DNA from: Anisakis pegreffii | Lineage: Eukaryota > Nematoda > Chromadorea > Rhabditida > Anisakidae | Assembly: GCA_035041965.1 (NCBI GenBank) | Contig: JAPYMA010003043.1 | Coordinates: forward strand, 1 to 64,000 | Length of the DNA: 64,000 nt | Direction of reading: 5' to 3' | In this document: positions 46,237 through 59,900 of the stretch, piece after piece | Position numbering within the stretch: the stretch's first letter is position 1 | How the letters are laid out: each line of letters opens with the position of its first letter | The notes under the pieces: generated by a model | Told to the model about the DNA's origin: nothing | The model's database searches: none | What the model saw: the letters and a program-made list of their open reading frames with translations, nothing else | Program-made: the position numbers and the translations under genes

Positions 46237-47291
46237 ATTCTTTAATTAATAACAACATCGATAAAAATCAGTACAAATCATCAAAACAACCAAATAATGA
46301 AGACAAAGTAAAAATTATTGAGCGTGAGGCGCTTATTCGGCAACACAAATTAACATCTATGATATCATTAGCACTTGGCATAACACATTAGTAACACTTA
46401 GCGCATATTAACATCAATAATATCATTAAAAACAACAACTACTGAGGTGATTACGTTGAGAATAACAACGACAACAATAATAATGATAATAATAAATCAT
46501 TGAACTTTCGTATCGACCATAAAATAGCTAAAAACTCAAAATGAACCATGCTCATGGAGGAATGATTGATACGAACACCCGAATATCCTCCAACAACGAT
46601 CGCATTCAGTCCGCATATGAGCCAGCTTGACGAATCGAATAGACAATTGACTAATATCAATTATTCATCGAATAAAATCATTTCGAGCTAACCATTTTCA
46701 AACACAGTGAACATTACCAGAAAATTGTTTTAAGAATTTGATTACGAATAAACTGCCGAAGAAATTTTCAACAACATTCTTCAGCACCAATAAGAATGAA
46801 GTTGAAACTAATCATTTACATTCTCACAACAAAAACAAATTGTCACACAACTGAAAAGCTTTTGAAATGGTCAAGAATGCATCAAAAACGAATTCCAAAT
46901 CAAAAAACTGAATAAGTTTCGAAAGGAATTAGGCTTTAAAATGAAAATAAACATTGCTCGAATAAATACAAAGGAACAAAGCTATTCAAATGACACCGGA
47001 TACGATAATACCGTTAAAACATCCTATGCAAAACCCGACAAGAAATGGCCATTGCCGAACTCGATTTGATTCACGACTGAGAGTGAGGCAATACAATCAC
47101 TACTGCTGCAAAACCTTCCGACACTGCAAACCACCTCACCGATCATCCCAAATCTCTACCAAATTCTCACAATAATTACCAAAATTTTCGATTGATCAGA
47201 ACAGAAATTAAAATACTGGGGAATTTTCTCGAAAAACAATTCAAAACCACATAAAAATAATCAACAAGTGCAAAGAAGATGTACAAGTGAC
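46237..47291. other. Intergenic stretch, no gene seen
   Basis: AT-rich with an AATAATG-type low-complexity tract at 46470-46500. I see no supported coding segment. Confidence 0.45.
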
Positions 47292-47459
47292 TAGTACCTA
47301 CGGCTTTCTTAACTACGCCAACTACCCGTGCCCACAAATTATGGTATAATAGTACTCCAAGCGCACGTTTAAACCACGTCCTCTAAACGTGGGCGCGGTG
47401 TACTACCGTAATTTGAGGGCGCGGCTAGTTACCATAGTTGAGTAAGCCCGTAGGTACTA
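47292..47459. mobile_element. 168-bp foldback element
   Basis: The left arm, from TAGTACCTACGG at 47292, pairs imperfectly with the right arm ending CCGTAGGTACTA at 47459, over about 75-80 nt each. Internal anchors are CAAATTA(T/C)GGTA and CGCACGTTTA/TAAACGTG. GC-rich phrases (GTGGGCGCGGTG, GAGGGCGCGGCTAG) stand out from the local AT-rich DNA. It has the look of the palindromic mini-elements common in nematode genomes. TA is present at both ends, so a TA target duplication is possible. Confidence 0.75.
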
Positions 47460-47643
47460 AAAGAGGTAAACACTTCCACAAATCAGTACAAATGCAATTG
47501 AGGTGATTCTGAACGATGAAAATATAACAAACAATACAATTGGAATGTTAAACTCGCGAATCTTCCAATAACAACACTAATAATAACAGTGACAACGACA
47601 CTAATGACCAGTCATGACAATTAATCAGTAAAAACCAAACGAA

Positions 47644-48325
47644 TCACTGAAGACACTGCAAAGGAACTGGTGCATCGTCGGCCGTATATGCGCCACTTTC
47701 CTTAACGAGACGTCTATCCAAACATTCTTCAACACTGTCACGTACCTAAATACGACATCACACGAATGAATGCATGAATATTATCAACAAATAATAACAG
47801 TGACCAAAACTAAAACAACAATGATATGAATGAAACAAATCAAATGTTCCAAAAATTCAGGAGAACTCTTAGTGATAACACCTTTGACTATGAACCTCAT
47901 TTAAGAACCGTGAATCGAAGATATCATCATTTCAAGCAACTTGTTGAATCTCAGACACAATAAGTGTATAAGCCTGATGGATTTTAATCTGAGTGTGACT
48001 CAAACGAAGAGCGATAAACAAACGTATACGAGAAAACACTTCAAAAAAAAGATCGTACTCCACTAAACTTAGGCGAAGACTGTGCGAGAGCAAAGACCAG
48101 AAGAGTTAAACAGAGTCTCAAATGGAATCAAAGAATAACCTGAATGAAGTTCACGAAAATTACATTCGGAAGCAGGTGAGGTGGGTGGTTATACGATAAC
48201 ACTGCGCTATCATTGTTCCTCAAATGAAATCATTTTGCTTTCATGAACAACGCTCATACGCAATGTAGTATGATCATAACAATTACAATATTAACATAGT
48301 AATAATAATAATAACAATAACAATG

Positions 48326-48357
<32 letters not shown>

Positions 48358-51300
48358 TGACTTATATCGTCCAACGACATTCACCACAACCGGAACATCC
48401 TCCCTCAGTTCTTTCCGGAAGAACTTAATCACATTCGAACTCCACTGACTCTGATCATTCGTTGGTTTTACACCGTATATGCACATTTGTAAGCACATCG
48501 GTGGCCGATCACAGTGCCTTTGTTATTATCATTATTATTATCACTGCCATTCTATATCTTTTTTGCAAAAACATTCGTGAGTAGATCACACAACAACCGA
48601 AATCAAAACTCACATCGCATGAATTTCGAAGAGAGTCGATAGAATGCGGATTTCTGTGCCACCCGAATCCAGAAAACGTATTCGACAGTAATAATCATCT
48701 TTGATCGCCGCCTTCTGAATGAGAAATTCCGCTCAATTAACTGTTCTGGATTCATTTCGAATATTCACAATCAGATCAGATGAATGAATACTTATAAGAC
48801 AATGCAGCAGCACATGACAATAACACTATTAATAATAAGAGAAATAATCTGATTGAAAATGAACAAGCAAACGAATTCTTCATAAACCGAATCCATCGAA
48901 TGTTATTTATCCAATTTTCGATATTTTTTGTTTTCGAATTTAACCAAATCGAATAGATTTGTGATATGTATAGTGACAACAAAACTCCTCATACAATCTA
49001 AAGAAACAAAATAATACCGTAGTAATAAGTAAATACGACAGTAATACGAATAATACGCTAATTGAATAATGCAGTAAATCGACCATATCCGCCCACCTTA
49101 TAGCCAATAATTTCAACACGTTGCCAAATTCCCGTAAACACCGCCAAGTCACTATCCACCTCAGCTATCGCATACACGCGTTTGCCCGTTTCCAAACAAT
49201 CCTTACTGTACACAGAAAATAAATGACCACTTTTCTTATACAATATGAAATGATTCAAAAATTTCCCAATGAAACATTATCAGTTTTGCCAAAAAAACAG
49301 ACAAAAAAACTGATAAAAAGATGAAAAAAGCTTATACGAAAATGAAAAATGAAAAATTTTTTTTCATTGTTTGTTCAAAACAAATTTTTCAAAATAAATT
49401 TTTTAAAATTGTTCATTGAAATTGTAAAATTTTCAGGAAATCAGCGCAGCCAACTGACACTCGAGCGATGTCGATAAATTTTCGATTGTTCGGATGCCCA
49501 TAGAAAGTGTTCAGCTCTTCGGCGTACTTCTGCAACTCCTCATTAGCGGTTATCATCGCATCGTCCTCCACTGCAATATCGCTGCCATTCGACGGCATCG
49601 ATTCGTCATCGCTTTTCGCACTCTCCAAGTTATTATTCACACGTATCGGTCGTGCATAGAATTCGTACGGTGACACTGTATGACTGAATCAATTGCTTAT
49701 CAATCATTGTTAATATCGATGGGAAGATTTTTTTTTTGGAAAAAATTATGGAAGAACAGTCATCCTTCTTGCAGTATGGAATTCCGTGTTTTATTCTTTG
49801 TTTTTCAGACTGAAAATTGATTCGATGAATGAGGACTGATTTTATTATCAGCCCATTTCATTGAGTTATTAATTATCAAGTTCTCAGGATAATATGGCAA
49901 AACTCTTCCCATTCCATTCGTGCCACTGCTATGAATGAGCATAATATTCTTTTAGAATTCATGCGACTGATTCAATTTGTGACCAAAGTGATCATTATAA
50001 CTGGCTATCGCTGATCAAAATCGAAATCCTTTCGAGTTGAAATCAAGAATTGAGATTCTCGTAAAGACTCTCGCTCCCTCTCAATCGCTCGATGAAGTCA
50101 AAACAAAAGATTCAATCGATTGCATAACTGAAACAACATGAACTTACCTTCCTTCAATATTCACCATCATTTCACCTCGAATGAAATATCCTTCCTTTTC
50201 AAGCATATCCACGTCTACGATTGGAATCTTAAAAAGTGCTTCTAAGCATGCTTACATATGCCGTGCAGAACGCATTTAAAAGATGCGTTCAAAAGAAATG
50301 AATGATAAAATGTGGTAATAATAAAGGTAATGATAATAATAACACGACATGTTCATGAATATAAGATTTTTGTCAACACGTAAAGTGTTTATCAGAGTCG
50401 TTTCAGCGACTTATTGTCATCTAATATTAAAAGGCAAGTGCGATATTGTCTTATCGCTCGATATCGCGCCTTATGGTATCACCTTATGGTAAGGAGGAGC
50501 GTGATTAACCAAACAATCCTTGATTAATAATTGTATTCTCTAGCTCGATTCAACATTGCTACACCCGATCCTTTCATACTATTACTATGTGTAAAGGCAA
50601 TCGTTTACTTTAACAAATATCGATTCTAACAACAAATTATTTAATCCAAAAATAAATGAAAAGTACTCACTATATGGCTTTCCCAAAGCTAATCGCATCA
50701 CCAACTATTGTTTGCACATTAACCCAATGAAAACAAATACCTGATTAAGTATTTTTGTTTTGGCGAGGCTTATGAACGATTTCAATGAGAATAGCAAGCA
50801 AGCCTCGTTGCTCTTCATTACAAACAACCGCACTCACCTGTGGTCCGATACCGGCTTCGTTCCACATATCGCGTTGATTATCAAATTCTGTTTCTGTTTT
50901 CGGAATCGTCGGAAATTCCAATTGCCAACCGTTTGGTGGAATCGAGAAAGCGGTTTCCAGTTGACGATGATTTTGGTACAAATAAATTTTCTGCTTCAAT
51001 GAATCGAACAGAGATCGATCGTACACAACATCGTTCGACTGTCGTATCAGATCATGAACAATCGAATACTCAATACGATCGTTTAAATCATTCAAACCAC
51101 TCATATCGACCTGCAACAATATTCGTGTCGAAACACATGAATGCATGTATCCATCGATGAACAAATGCTTCGATAATCCATAATGAAATGAACAATTCGA
51201 TACGTAATCAACGAACAAACAATCAAATACTCGATGAATTCGATAAGCCTCACCTTGTTGGTTGAATGAAAGTTATAATAACTGTCCTCACTGTTCTGTA

Positions 51301-52548
51301 TCACTTTAATTCGCACATATTCGTATTTGGCTAAGATTTCTCGAAGAATCTCCACCGAACGTGTACTCCATTCGTTATCTCGACGTGGTCGTATCTTTAA
51401 ACATTTCCTCTTGCTCAATTTGCACTGGTCGATGATCAAAGTAAAAATTTCGCTCAATTCAAAGTTTACGTCCTTTTTGCCTTCACAAGTAAAAATTCTA
51501 GTGTATGAAGTGACAATAGTGATAGCGATGATAACAATGATAATGATAACGATGATAAAAACAATGAAAATAGCAACAGCGCCGTAACAATCGCTACTAT
51601 AAGCACACTGAAATTCTTACTCGGAAAATCGCCACCGCGAGTGCTTGCCATGGATGATACGATAGGATTTCGTCCATTTTCGCGAGACATTTCACCGAAA
51701 CCCATGCCATCTTACCTTCGTCAATGAACAAAACTCTTGCGTATTCGTTTGCCTCTTTCGACTATAAATAATCAGCTATCTACGATTCAATAATCAAGCA
51801 ACTCCATCATATTTCTAACAAAGATGACATACATTTTTGTCGGTTATAACGCTAACTTTCTGCAGAATCCTTGCCCGCGCATAAACACCCTCCTTCAGCG
51901 GTGCCATCACGTAACCATTGATGGATGCCACCTTTAATTGCTCTAGAGTTTTCCTGAAATCTTTAGAACTCTGGCTTCTCGCATATGAATTCCCTTCTCG
52001 CATAATTCTTCACCTTGCGATCACGCCAAGCCAACAACAACACTGCTGTGATTGTTGAACAATGCTATCGTGTCTCTCTCCTCAAATTCAGGAAACACTT
52101 CAGTGACCATCCCAAATGTCTGCTGGTTACAGTGAAACAAGAAGTAAAACACGACGCGACCGTTCAAAACACCCGGCAAACAAACTATAATCACTAACAA
52201 GTCAGTGACTTGCAATCGATCCGTAATGTGATTGATCTGCTTCAGCCAAACACAACTCGGTGAAACCACATTCGAAACGGTACACGTCGTTGATCTAGAG
52301 ATTCGTAAGCGATGAATCTGAAGAGGAAAATTTAAAAATTGATTTTGTGGAATCAATCTCAGACAGACTCTAAGAAATATCGATACAACATTAACAAAGA
52401 ACAACAATGATACCTTATATTGACCAGTTCCCTCAATTGGCCCATTGGGAATCAATTCTCTGGGTACTTTATCGTTGTCACTCGGTTTGAAGATCGGTGA
52501 TTCGCGACCACCGTTGTAGTCATTTCCACCATCACCTTCTTCTTGCAT
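47644..52548 (-). CDS. Two-Tudor-domain protein, 12 exons, possibly EKL-1-like
   Basis: Exons: 52548-52414, 52317-52199, 51953-51833, 51761-51621, 51472-51254, 51110-50838, 50227-50148, 49683-49459, 49205-49097, 48714-48614, 48517-48362 and 47734-47644. All phases agree; 589 aa. Two extended Tudor units are visible. The first (about 55-200) has VSNVVSPSCVWL, VYARARIL and YARVLFIDEGK. The second (about 364-560) has VSPYEFYARP, GIWQRVEIIGY, YCRIRFLDSGG, MCLQMCIYGVKP and QWSSNVIKFF. Between them is a 120-residue segment. Where canonical Tudor cores have an aromatic cage (FxDYGN), both units have substitutions (DEGK, DSGG), so methyl-arginine binding is doubtful. Length and two-Tudor layout fit nematode EKL-1, a partner of the RNA-dependent RNA polymerase/DRH-3 small-RNA machinery, but that identity is inference. 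A TTCAG site 16-21 nt before the ATG could accept a spliced leader. Confidence 0.85.
48296..48356. repeat. AAT microsatellite in the Tudor gene
   Basis: Near-pure (AAT)n run with two AAC interruptions. It abuts the donor of the exon ending at 48362, so its expansion could influence splicing of the last intron. Confidence 0.8.
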
Positions 52549-53926
52549 CTTCACTCAAGCTGACTGAACTAAATGAACTACTGACAATGAGTGTCATCGT
52601 ATCGGCTCTGATTCTGCGAAAAAAAGTTAACCTCAACAAAATTCTCATCTCAAACAAAAACTTCTCCTCGTTTAACCGAGAAACACTTCACTTCACTCGT
52701 CAGGTTGAATCTCAACTCTCATTCACTACTGATAAAGCTAAATCGATGTAGATGATGATAATTGCTGCTAAAGCAATCTCGAGAACTGCAAACCGAATTG
52801 TTCATTGACGAATGCATCACAAATCGGCCAATCTAATCAATTGATTCTTTATTGTCACATAACAAAGACGATATCTTAACAATCATCATAACATTACAAT
52901 TATCGATCAATTCATAATACACAAATAATATCAATTCATAATATCAATAATATCAACATCAAAACATTACAATCACTACAAAAAATTTCCTCAAACAGCA
53001 ACAATTACAACAATAAGAAGGCCCAAAACAAGAACAAAAAACGCAATACTTCACCAAATTCAGAAATCGCAAACTATCCACAACGATTGCACGATACAAA
53101 TCATAAAAATAATCCGTCTCTATGCTCTTTACAACAACAACTCTTCGACATTCGACACTCGCTGAGACGAAGTGAATAATTCGACTGTGTCGATCAAATT
53201 TTCAAAAGACCAAATTTCTCAAAAACGTCAAATTTTGCAAGACAATTTCTACGCAAAACATATTCCCAACTTCATCCTTACCTTACCATCATAACAAACG
53301 ATGATAATGCTCTGTCAAACAATAAGTTTCCAACTCTACAATAGAGCAATCGCAAACGAGAAGCATACAGATATTAATACCACCTCCACCAACACACAAC
53401 CATGAGATCATGAAAACTTACTGCTGGAAATTGCTTGAAAATATTATGAATACCAAAACAACAAAACTGCAACAATCGAATGCAATAAGCTAGTGATAAT
53501 TAGAACATTTGTGTGCTTATAAATAACAATGATCTCCACTAACAATTCAGATTCCAAATCAAAATTTTCAATTACACAATGCATCTCCAAAGGCTTTCAA
53601 AAGAAATTTCAAAGCATCCAAGAAAATTGACAAAAATTCGAAAATCTCTTCCTACTACTATACTATTAGTCAAAACTAAACAAGTTCAAAGCAGCCATAC
53701 CATCGCGCTAGTGATGTTATCGAGTTATATTGATATGGTCATATTAACAGATTGCATTTCAAACGTATTCGATTCGATTCGAAGTCAACACATCCGACAG
53801 CGTAATCGAGTGGAAAATTCTCGAGAAACGCTCGATACAATCCGCCTTCGGTATCACGTATTCCAATCGTTCTTTTGGAGCATCTCAAATTCATTACGTA
53901 TCAGAGAAATTGAGATCACAAGAGAC
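52549..53926. other. Spacer between the TFIIIC subunit and the Tudor gene
   Basis: About 1.4 kb between two same-strand genes. An AATAAA on the minus strand at 52848-52853 lies about 1.07 kb after the upstream stop and 300 bp before the downstream ATG. The TFIIIC 3' UTR may be long, or the two genes may be co-transcribed. A plus-strand 130-codon frame at 53579-53971 overlaps the TFIIIC terminal exon and is not supported. Confidence 0.4.
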
Positions 53927-56900
53927 TTAACAAGAGAATTTAAAGAAAATACGAACGCATCCAAAAGCTGAATCCAAACAAAACGAACCAGTATCGAAAG
54001 GTGATCTCAGTTTCAGGGGTGTGACCATCTCTCGACACACCTCAATACAGCCACACTTCTCGAATATCTCCAACAACTTCACCAACATACGCGGTTGCAG
54101 CGCAAACGAAAAACTGCTCTTCAGATCGCTCACATTCACTCCGGGACGATTCACTATTGCGAACAGAATTCCCTCCATCATCCAACTGAAATCCATCATT
54201 ATGACTGTTATTCCAAGTTATCCACTTATTACAAACTTCTCAAAATGTTTTCCTAATCACTATTACTATGATTAATCGCTACATTACTATCGCTATCACT
54301 ATTACTATCATTTACTATATTTACTATCACTATATATTAATTATTACTTGGACATCGAGTGGTTGTTTCGTCAATCGCAGTGAGCGATCGGCGGAATATT
54401 TATTTTATTCGAGTAATGATTATTTATTGAATTGGTATTTGACTGCGTTTAATTATGCAAAGTATTCACGGCGACTAATTATTTACTCGGTTGTGTTCGT
54501 TCGGTTGGCCTGCTCGCCTAGCCAGCGGGGTGGCGTAAATTGAGGCTAAAACAATGCGCACGGAAACGCGAGCATTGTGGCCAGCAACGTTATAAACGCT
54601 TGATAGCCTGGCCGATCCAGGTAATCCAGGTAATATTTACTACACTACTGTCACTACTAGTACTTATACAATATTCATAAGGACACACGGCCACGGTTAC
54701 CAATATCCACATTCAATATGAATATTATTCAATATTCACAACAACAATGATTACTAATATTCATAAAAGCTCACCGAACAGTTGATGGGTTAATGTCTCC
54801 ATTCAGAGTGGTCCACGGCTCGGCAAAGAACGAACCCTGTTCACCGTTCAAAATCCAGCACTGTCCATTCGCGGCTGTCACGTAACGATCGCAGTCCACA
54901 CCCACCAACACCAACTGCACTTCTCGTTGCATTTCTTGCAACGCCCATTCGATATCCTCATTCGTCGTGCTGTTTGCCAATTTCTCCTTTAAAATATCAC
55001 CACATTTAAAAGTTTCAAAGTATTCGATATCACATTCGATATATCGTTTAAAAGTGCTTTATTCCCATGCGATTGCTTTATTCCCGTCAGCTTATCTTTT
55101 AATACGATTTTTACTATCAACTCAAAAATGTAAGCAGAGGAGAGACTAAACGAAAAAAAACGAGAAATAAATCGCTTGAACAAATTAAGCAATCAAACAA
55201 AAACAATCGAAATCTAAATCTACCTTAATTTCCTCGAGAGATGCCCCAAAAATGCTACTGTCGGCTGCAACTTGGTAGACACTTCTCAGCAGGGCACGTT
55301 GTTCCGTGGAATATGCCAGCAGAAAGTCATCAAACGGAATCGCGCTCAGCTTATCTTTCGGTATGATTTTTCGCAGTGATGCAAAAATCTCCTCTGAACT
55401 CGGTAGTGGCGGTGGTAGTTGAGTGCCTTTTACGGGTGTTACTTTGATGCGTTCCAAATGCAGATCCGCCGACTCCAAATAGCGTAAATGCTTTGTGACA
55501 TTCGCAAGTTGCTGAAGAATAACTCTAATAATTAATTGCCGAACTCAGTGAACGTTGTGAACAAACAATATGAGTGAATGTCGTTCAAAAAGCAGCAACA
55601 TTACCACTCTAATTATTGACCAACCCACCTCAGAACCAGTATCGAATACTTGCAGCAGGTCATCGGGCATCGTCAAATCCAGTGATAACTGCAAAATGAC
55701 ACGATATTTTACTGAACAGACACCTAATGCCTCGGTAAAGTCAACAATTTTGTGTATTCATCTTAATGAAGCCTTACTTATCCTTCTCATACACAATATA
55801 AACGCAATCAAATTTAATCTGAAGCAATCCAACTGAATCCTCACTAACATCCGAATAAAAACATCGCATAGCAGCCACAACCATTCCCGGTCGATCATCC
55901 ACAGTTATCGTCTCACATCGTTCCACTTCACTGAATGCCTCATTCGTTTGATCAACGATATCCACATGGAAACGGTGATTGAAGAAATGCCGATAACTGA
56001 AATTTTTACAATTAGCCAATCAATCAATTAATTAATCATTCACTTAATCCACAACAAGACAAAATAGCGATCATCGCACCCACACTGATTCATTTGCAAA
56101 ACATCGTATGAATCAAACACCGACAAAAACAATGATTCCATCAGCGTATATTGCTTTTTCTTTCTGATAACGAGAGAGTGAGCGAGTTTTTACTGATAAT
56201 CATTTTGACTGAATATATCGCTGATAACAGGCGATTTCAAAACTTGGACTCTTTCGTAACACAACATATCATCCTCTCTACACCACTCGATTCAATTCGT
56301 AATCACCACAAAATCAGAACCACACGTAAGACATATAATCGTTAATCCAGTGACATAACTTCCACTGTGAAGATTCAAAAAAGAATCACCTACAACCGAA
56401 TGCAAACAACTGAATGCAAACAAATAAAAACGAAATCAGCATCACTAAAAATGACTTACTAATAGGAAAGGGTCGCTTGGTTTTTTGTTGACCGATTAGT
56501 GATAATATCAGCACCTGTTTGTGGTCGCTGTTTCGCGATAAGGCCGTCCACTCGTAATTGTTCTAGCACGTTCGACAGCGAGCATGCGCTCAACTGTTCA
56601 ATCAAACGTTCCAGTCTCACATCAGTTAAATCCTCATCACATAATAACATCGACTGAAATTTCTCGCATTTTAACGAGCACTTCTTGAAATTATCATTCC
56701 CACCGACTAATATTCAAATATTCCACCAAATGCCCAATTTCGAGCAAACAAATACCCAATTTTCCTCTTAAAAACACAAATACGAAAAAGTTTTCTCGTA
56801 TAATATAATACGGTTCCAAACTCATTCACCTCTGTAAAGAATAAACAATAATTCGTCTCATCTTCATGCCAATATACCACACTAAATACTCTCTTTATCT

Positions 56901-59900
56901 CTGAACAGCTGATAAGTTCTCTTCCGTATCATTCAAAAAAGCAATCGCTATCAATTGCGAGACTTCAAAAGTTGCACGAAGCAATACAATATATCACCAA
57001 ACAATACTACCTATAGATGCGTTCTCGTTCTGACGAAATACAAACAAAAATCAAAAAGTAAATAAACAAAATCAAAAATCAAGTGTGAATCTACCATGAC
57101 GATATTGAACGCAATACAATGACGAATATGATTCAAATCATTAGGTTTCGTTGATCGCATCGGGAACGTGAGCTTATTCGGTGTTTCGGCAGTTACCGAC
57201 ACGTTGCCCTCGCTCAAAAACTTCTCGAATTGCTCATCGGTGACATCCGTTCGTGGCATATTACTTGATTCCCTGCAAAACAACACTGAGCATAGTTATT
57301 TCACTTATGTTCACATTCCTTTCCTCTACACTCTTTACAACTCAGCTCAATCACTCATTTTCCAAGGGATTTCCAAGAAAATTCATATGAAAATAACATT
57401 AATTCATTAGTTTCATAAGAAAAAATGCTAGAAAATGTCGATGGGATAATACTGTGCGAGAAACGTCGGAATGTGACCTCCAAATGAAATAGAATTCGTA
57501 CAAAAATCTCAAAAATACGACACGCAATTGATAGATTTGTGATATTCAAAGGGCTCCGATCTCGCACGAATGATAACGACGATAATGTTGATGATTATTG
57601 TGACAACTGAACTGTTGTTGAAATATTTCAAAGAAACTCAGGAAAAAAACTCAGAATTTAAATGAACCTAAAATTCATATAAACTCAGAGAGAATTTAAA
57701 AAAATTTTATGCATGCTTCGTACATGAAAAGTAGTCTGGTGGCCATATTGAAGGCCTTTATGAAGAACTGTCGTTTCGCGAGTGAATTTGACAGCGGCTG
57801 AGTGGCCAATTGCGACCTCAGAATTCGCATCTCCTGAAATTTCGAAGCAGATTAAACGAGAAAAACTCTTTTCGCAGAATAACAACTGATAAAAATGAAT
57901 GAAAAAAATCATCGAGAAAGCGAAAACAAAAGAAAAACCATTGTAAATTTCATTCATGCAGAATTTCCGAGTCAAACAAACTAGACACATCCAACCTTAA
58001 ACGATGAAAGATTGCGCACGATTCGTTGCAAGTAAGCGATTTTATTCGGTCGAACCATCTCACGTACACCAGCCGCCATCAAACTTTGCACTGTCTTCGT
58101 GCGAGATTCCTGAAAACTTCTCCTCTCTTTTCTCATTGAAGGAATAATCTGGGGTGATCATAAGCACATATTAGCGACAACTATATTTCCATTAGTAATG
58201 CACCACCACCTAAAAAATATTCATTCCTATTCTGCAAAACGCTCTATCACCTCAAGCAGTTCGCTCGATAAATATCCTTCAAAATCATATAAATGAATTT
58301 GGAATGAGAGGAGATCAACATAATGCACTAGATTTCTGAAAGCTGAAAAAGATTTTTGAAAATCGCCTCGATTCGAAAGCATTCCAACAATTCAAAGTTG
58401 TTCGCTATTTCCAGAACTGCCAATGAATAGATGACAAAAACTGAACAAATTTTCAGTAACGAATTTCCCCTCCTCAATTATTTAATAAAATTAGAACGAA
58501 CCGGTACATATTCATGCATCACATCACGCAATACTGTTGGATCAAGCCAAAATCGATAGACTGGATTCAAGAAGAAGCCCACAGCACGGATCAATACCAA
58601 CTGAAAAACGATATTAATCAAATTGTGCACAATTAAAAATTCCGCCTGCTTGTCAATTGTCAGCATAAAATCTTCGTACTCAGCGTCATACCTTCTTCTA
58701 AAAAAACCCTCATACGTGCCGTATCATATGCCGTAATGAAGACTTGAATCAAATTCAAACACTCAACAAAATAAATTCAAAATTACTCATTGATAACCCT
58801 ATAACATCCACCGTAATTTATCATCAGTGTTGCCATACTGAGACTACTTACTTTCTCGAACTCAAAATCAAAACATACAATTCCACTCAACTAATCCATC
58901 ACAAAATCAACAACAACATGAATTATAATAAATACAAAATGAATTGTCAATAATAATAAATCACGAAATAAATACGAAAACAACAAAATGAATTTCTTCC
59001 TTTAAGCAAACGACCAACAAAAACCCACTTCACAATGAAAAAGAATACTCAAAACAGAGCCGCACCACTAACCATATCACGCTCTTTTGCTGAGAATCTG
59101 GATCGCATATGAATACGACGTTGTTCCGAGATCATATCCACGCTATCCATCGGTCGCTTTTTGGATCGTTTTGCCACCGTCGGTTCACCGCCGACTTTCT
59201 TGCCTGCGGGAGTGGTTAAGAGTCGACGTTCGATGCGCACATTCCGCGTACGAATCTTCTTCGATTCAATCGACAAACTGCTATGGCAATGACGCATCAT
59301 TGACTCATCCACTTTATTTCTGCAATAAATTCATTCATCCAATTATCAATAAATCACGAAAGAAATACAAACAAACGGATTGATCAATAAACGAATAAAA
59401 ACAAAGCAAAATTCATAATGCGTCCACAAACTTTTTCCACAATTCGCCATCGGATGGCATCAACGATTTGATATACGAATTCCATGTCTTCTGAAGACGT
59501 TCCACTCGACATTCGACCAACGGCTTCGCCTTCTCGGCGCCACGTCGCCAATCTGCCAGAAACCAATTGACCATATCCGATGGCCGTGGTTGAATATCCC
59601 AATGACGACGTAAATGACTGAAATTGGAATGACTGATGTCTTGGAATGACCCACTGAACTGTTTCCTCGAATAATTTTTTCCTTTCAATAATTTTTTTGT
59701 TCAAATTTCCTCAAAAATCTCCTCATATGCCAATGAAAACTCGAATTTCATGAATGAAAACATCGAAAGTCAATCAAATCTCGCCAACTAAACGAACGAC
59801 CAACAAAATGAACGCACACAAAAACCACTGAATCGAAACCAGCACAACCGTCCAACGGAGGCACTGCATCGGCACGTTCCGAGAGGTCATCGAAAGTTTT

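Noticed and set aside
52021..52554. Uninterrupted 177-codon minus-strand frame treated as one exon
   Set aside because: It fuses Tudor-gene exons 1 and 2 through a 96-nt intron that happens to be open. Splice sites and Tudor homology support two exons ending at 52414 and 52199.
53579..53971. 130-codon plus-strand frame
   Set aside because: It overlaps the terminal TFIIIC exon antisense and has no homology or splice context.
54268..54543. 91-codon plus-strand frame
   Set aside because: It spans the SINE-like element. The equivalent frame is not conserved in copies A and B, so it is not a gene.
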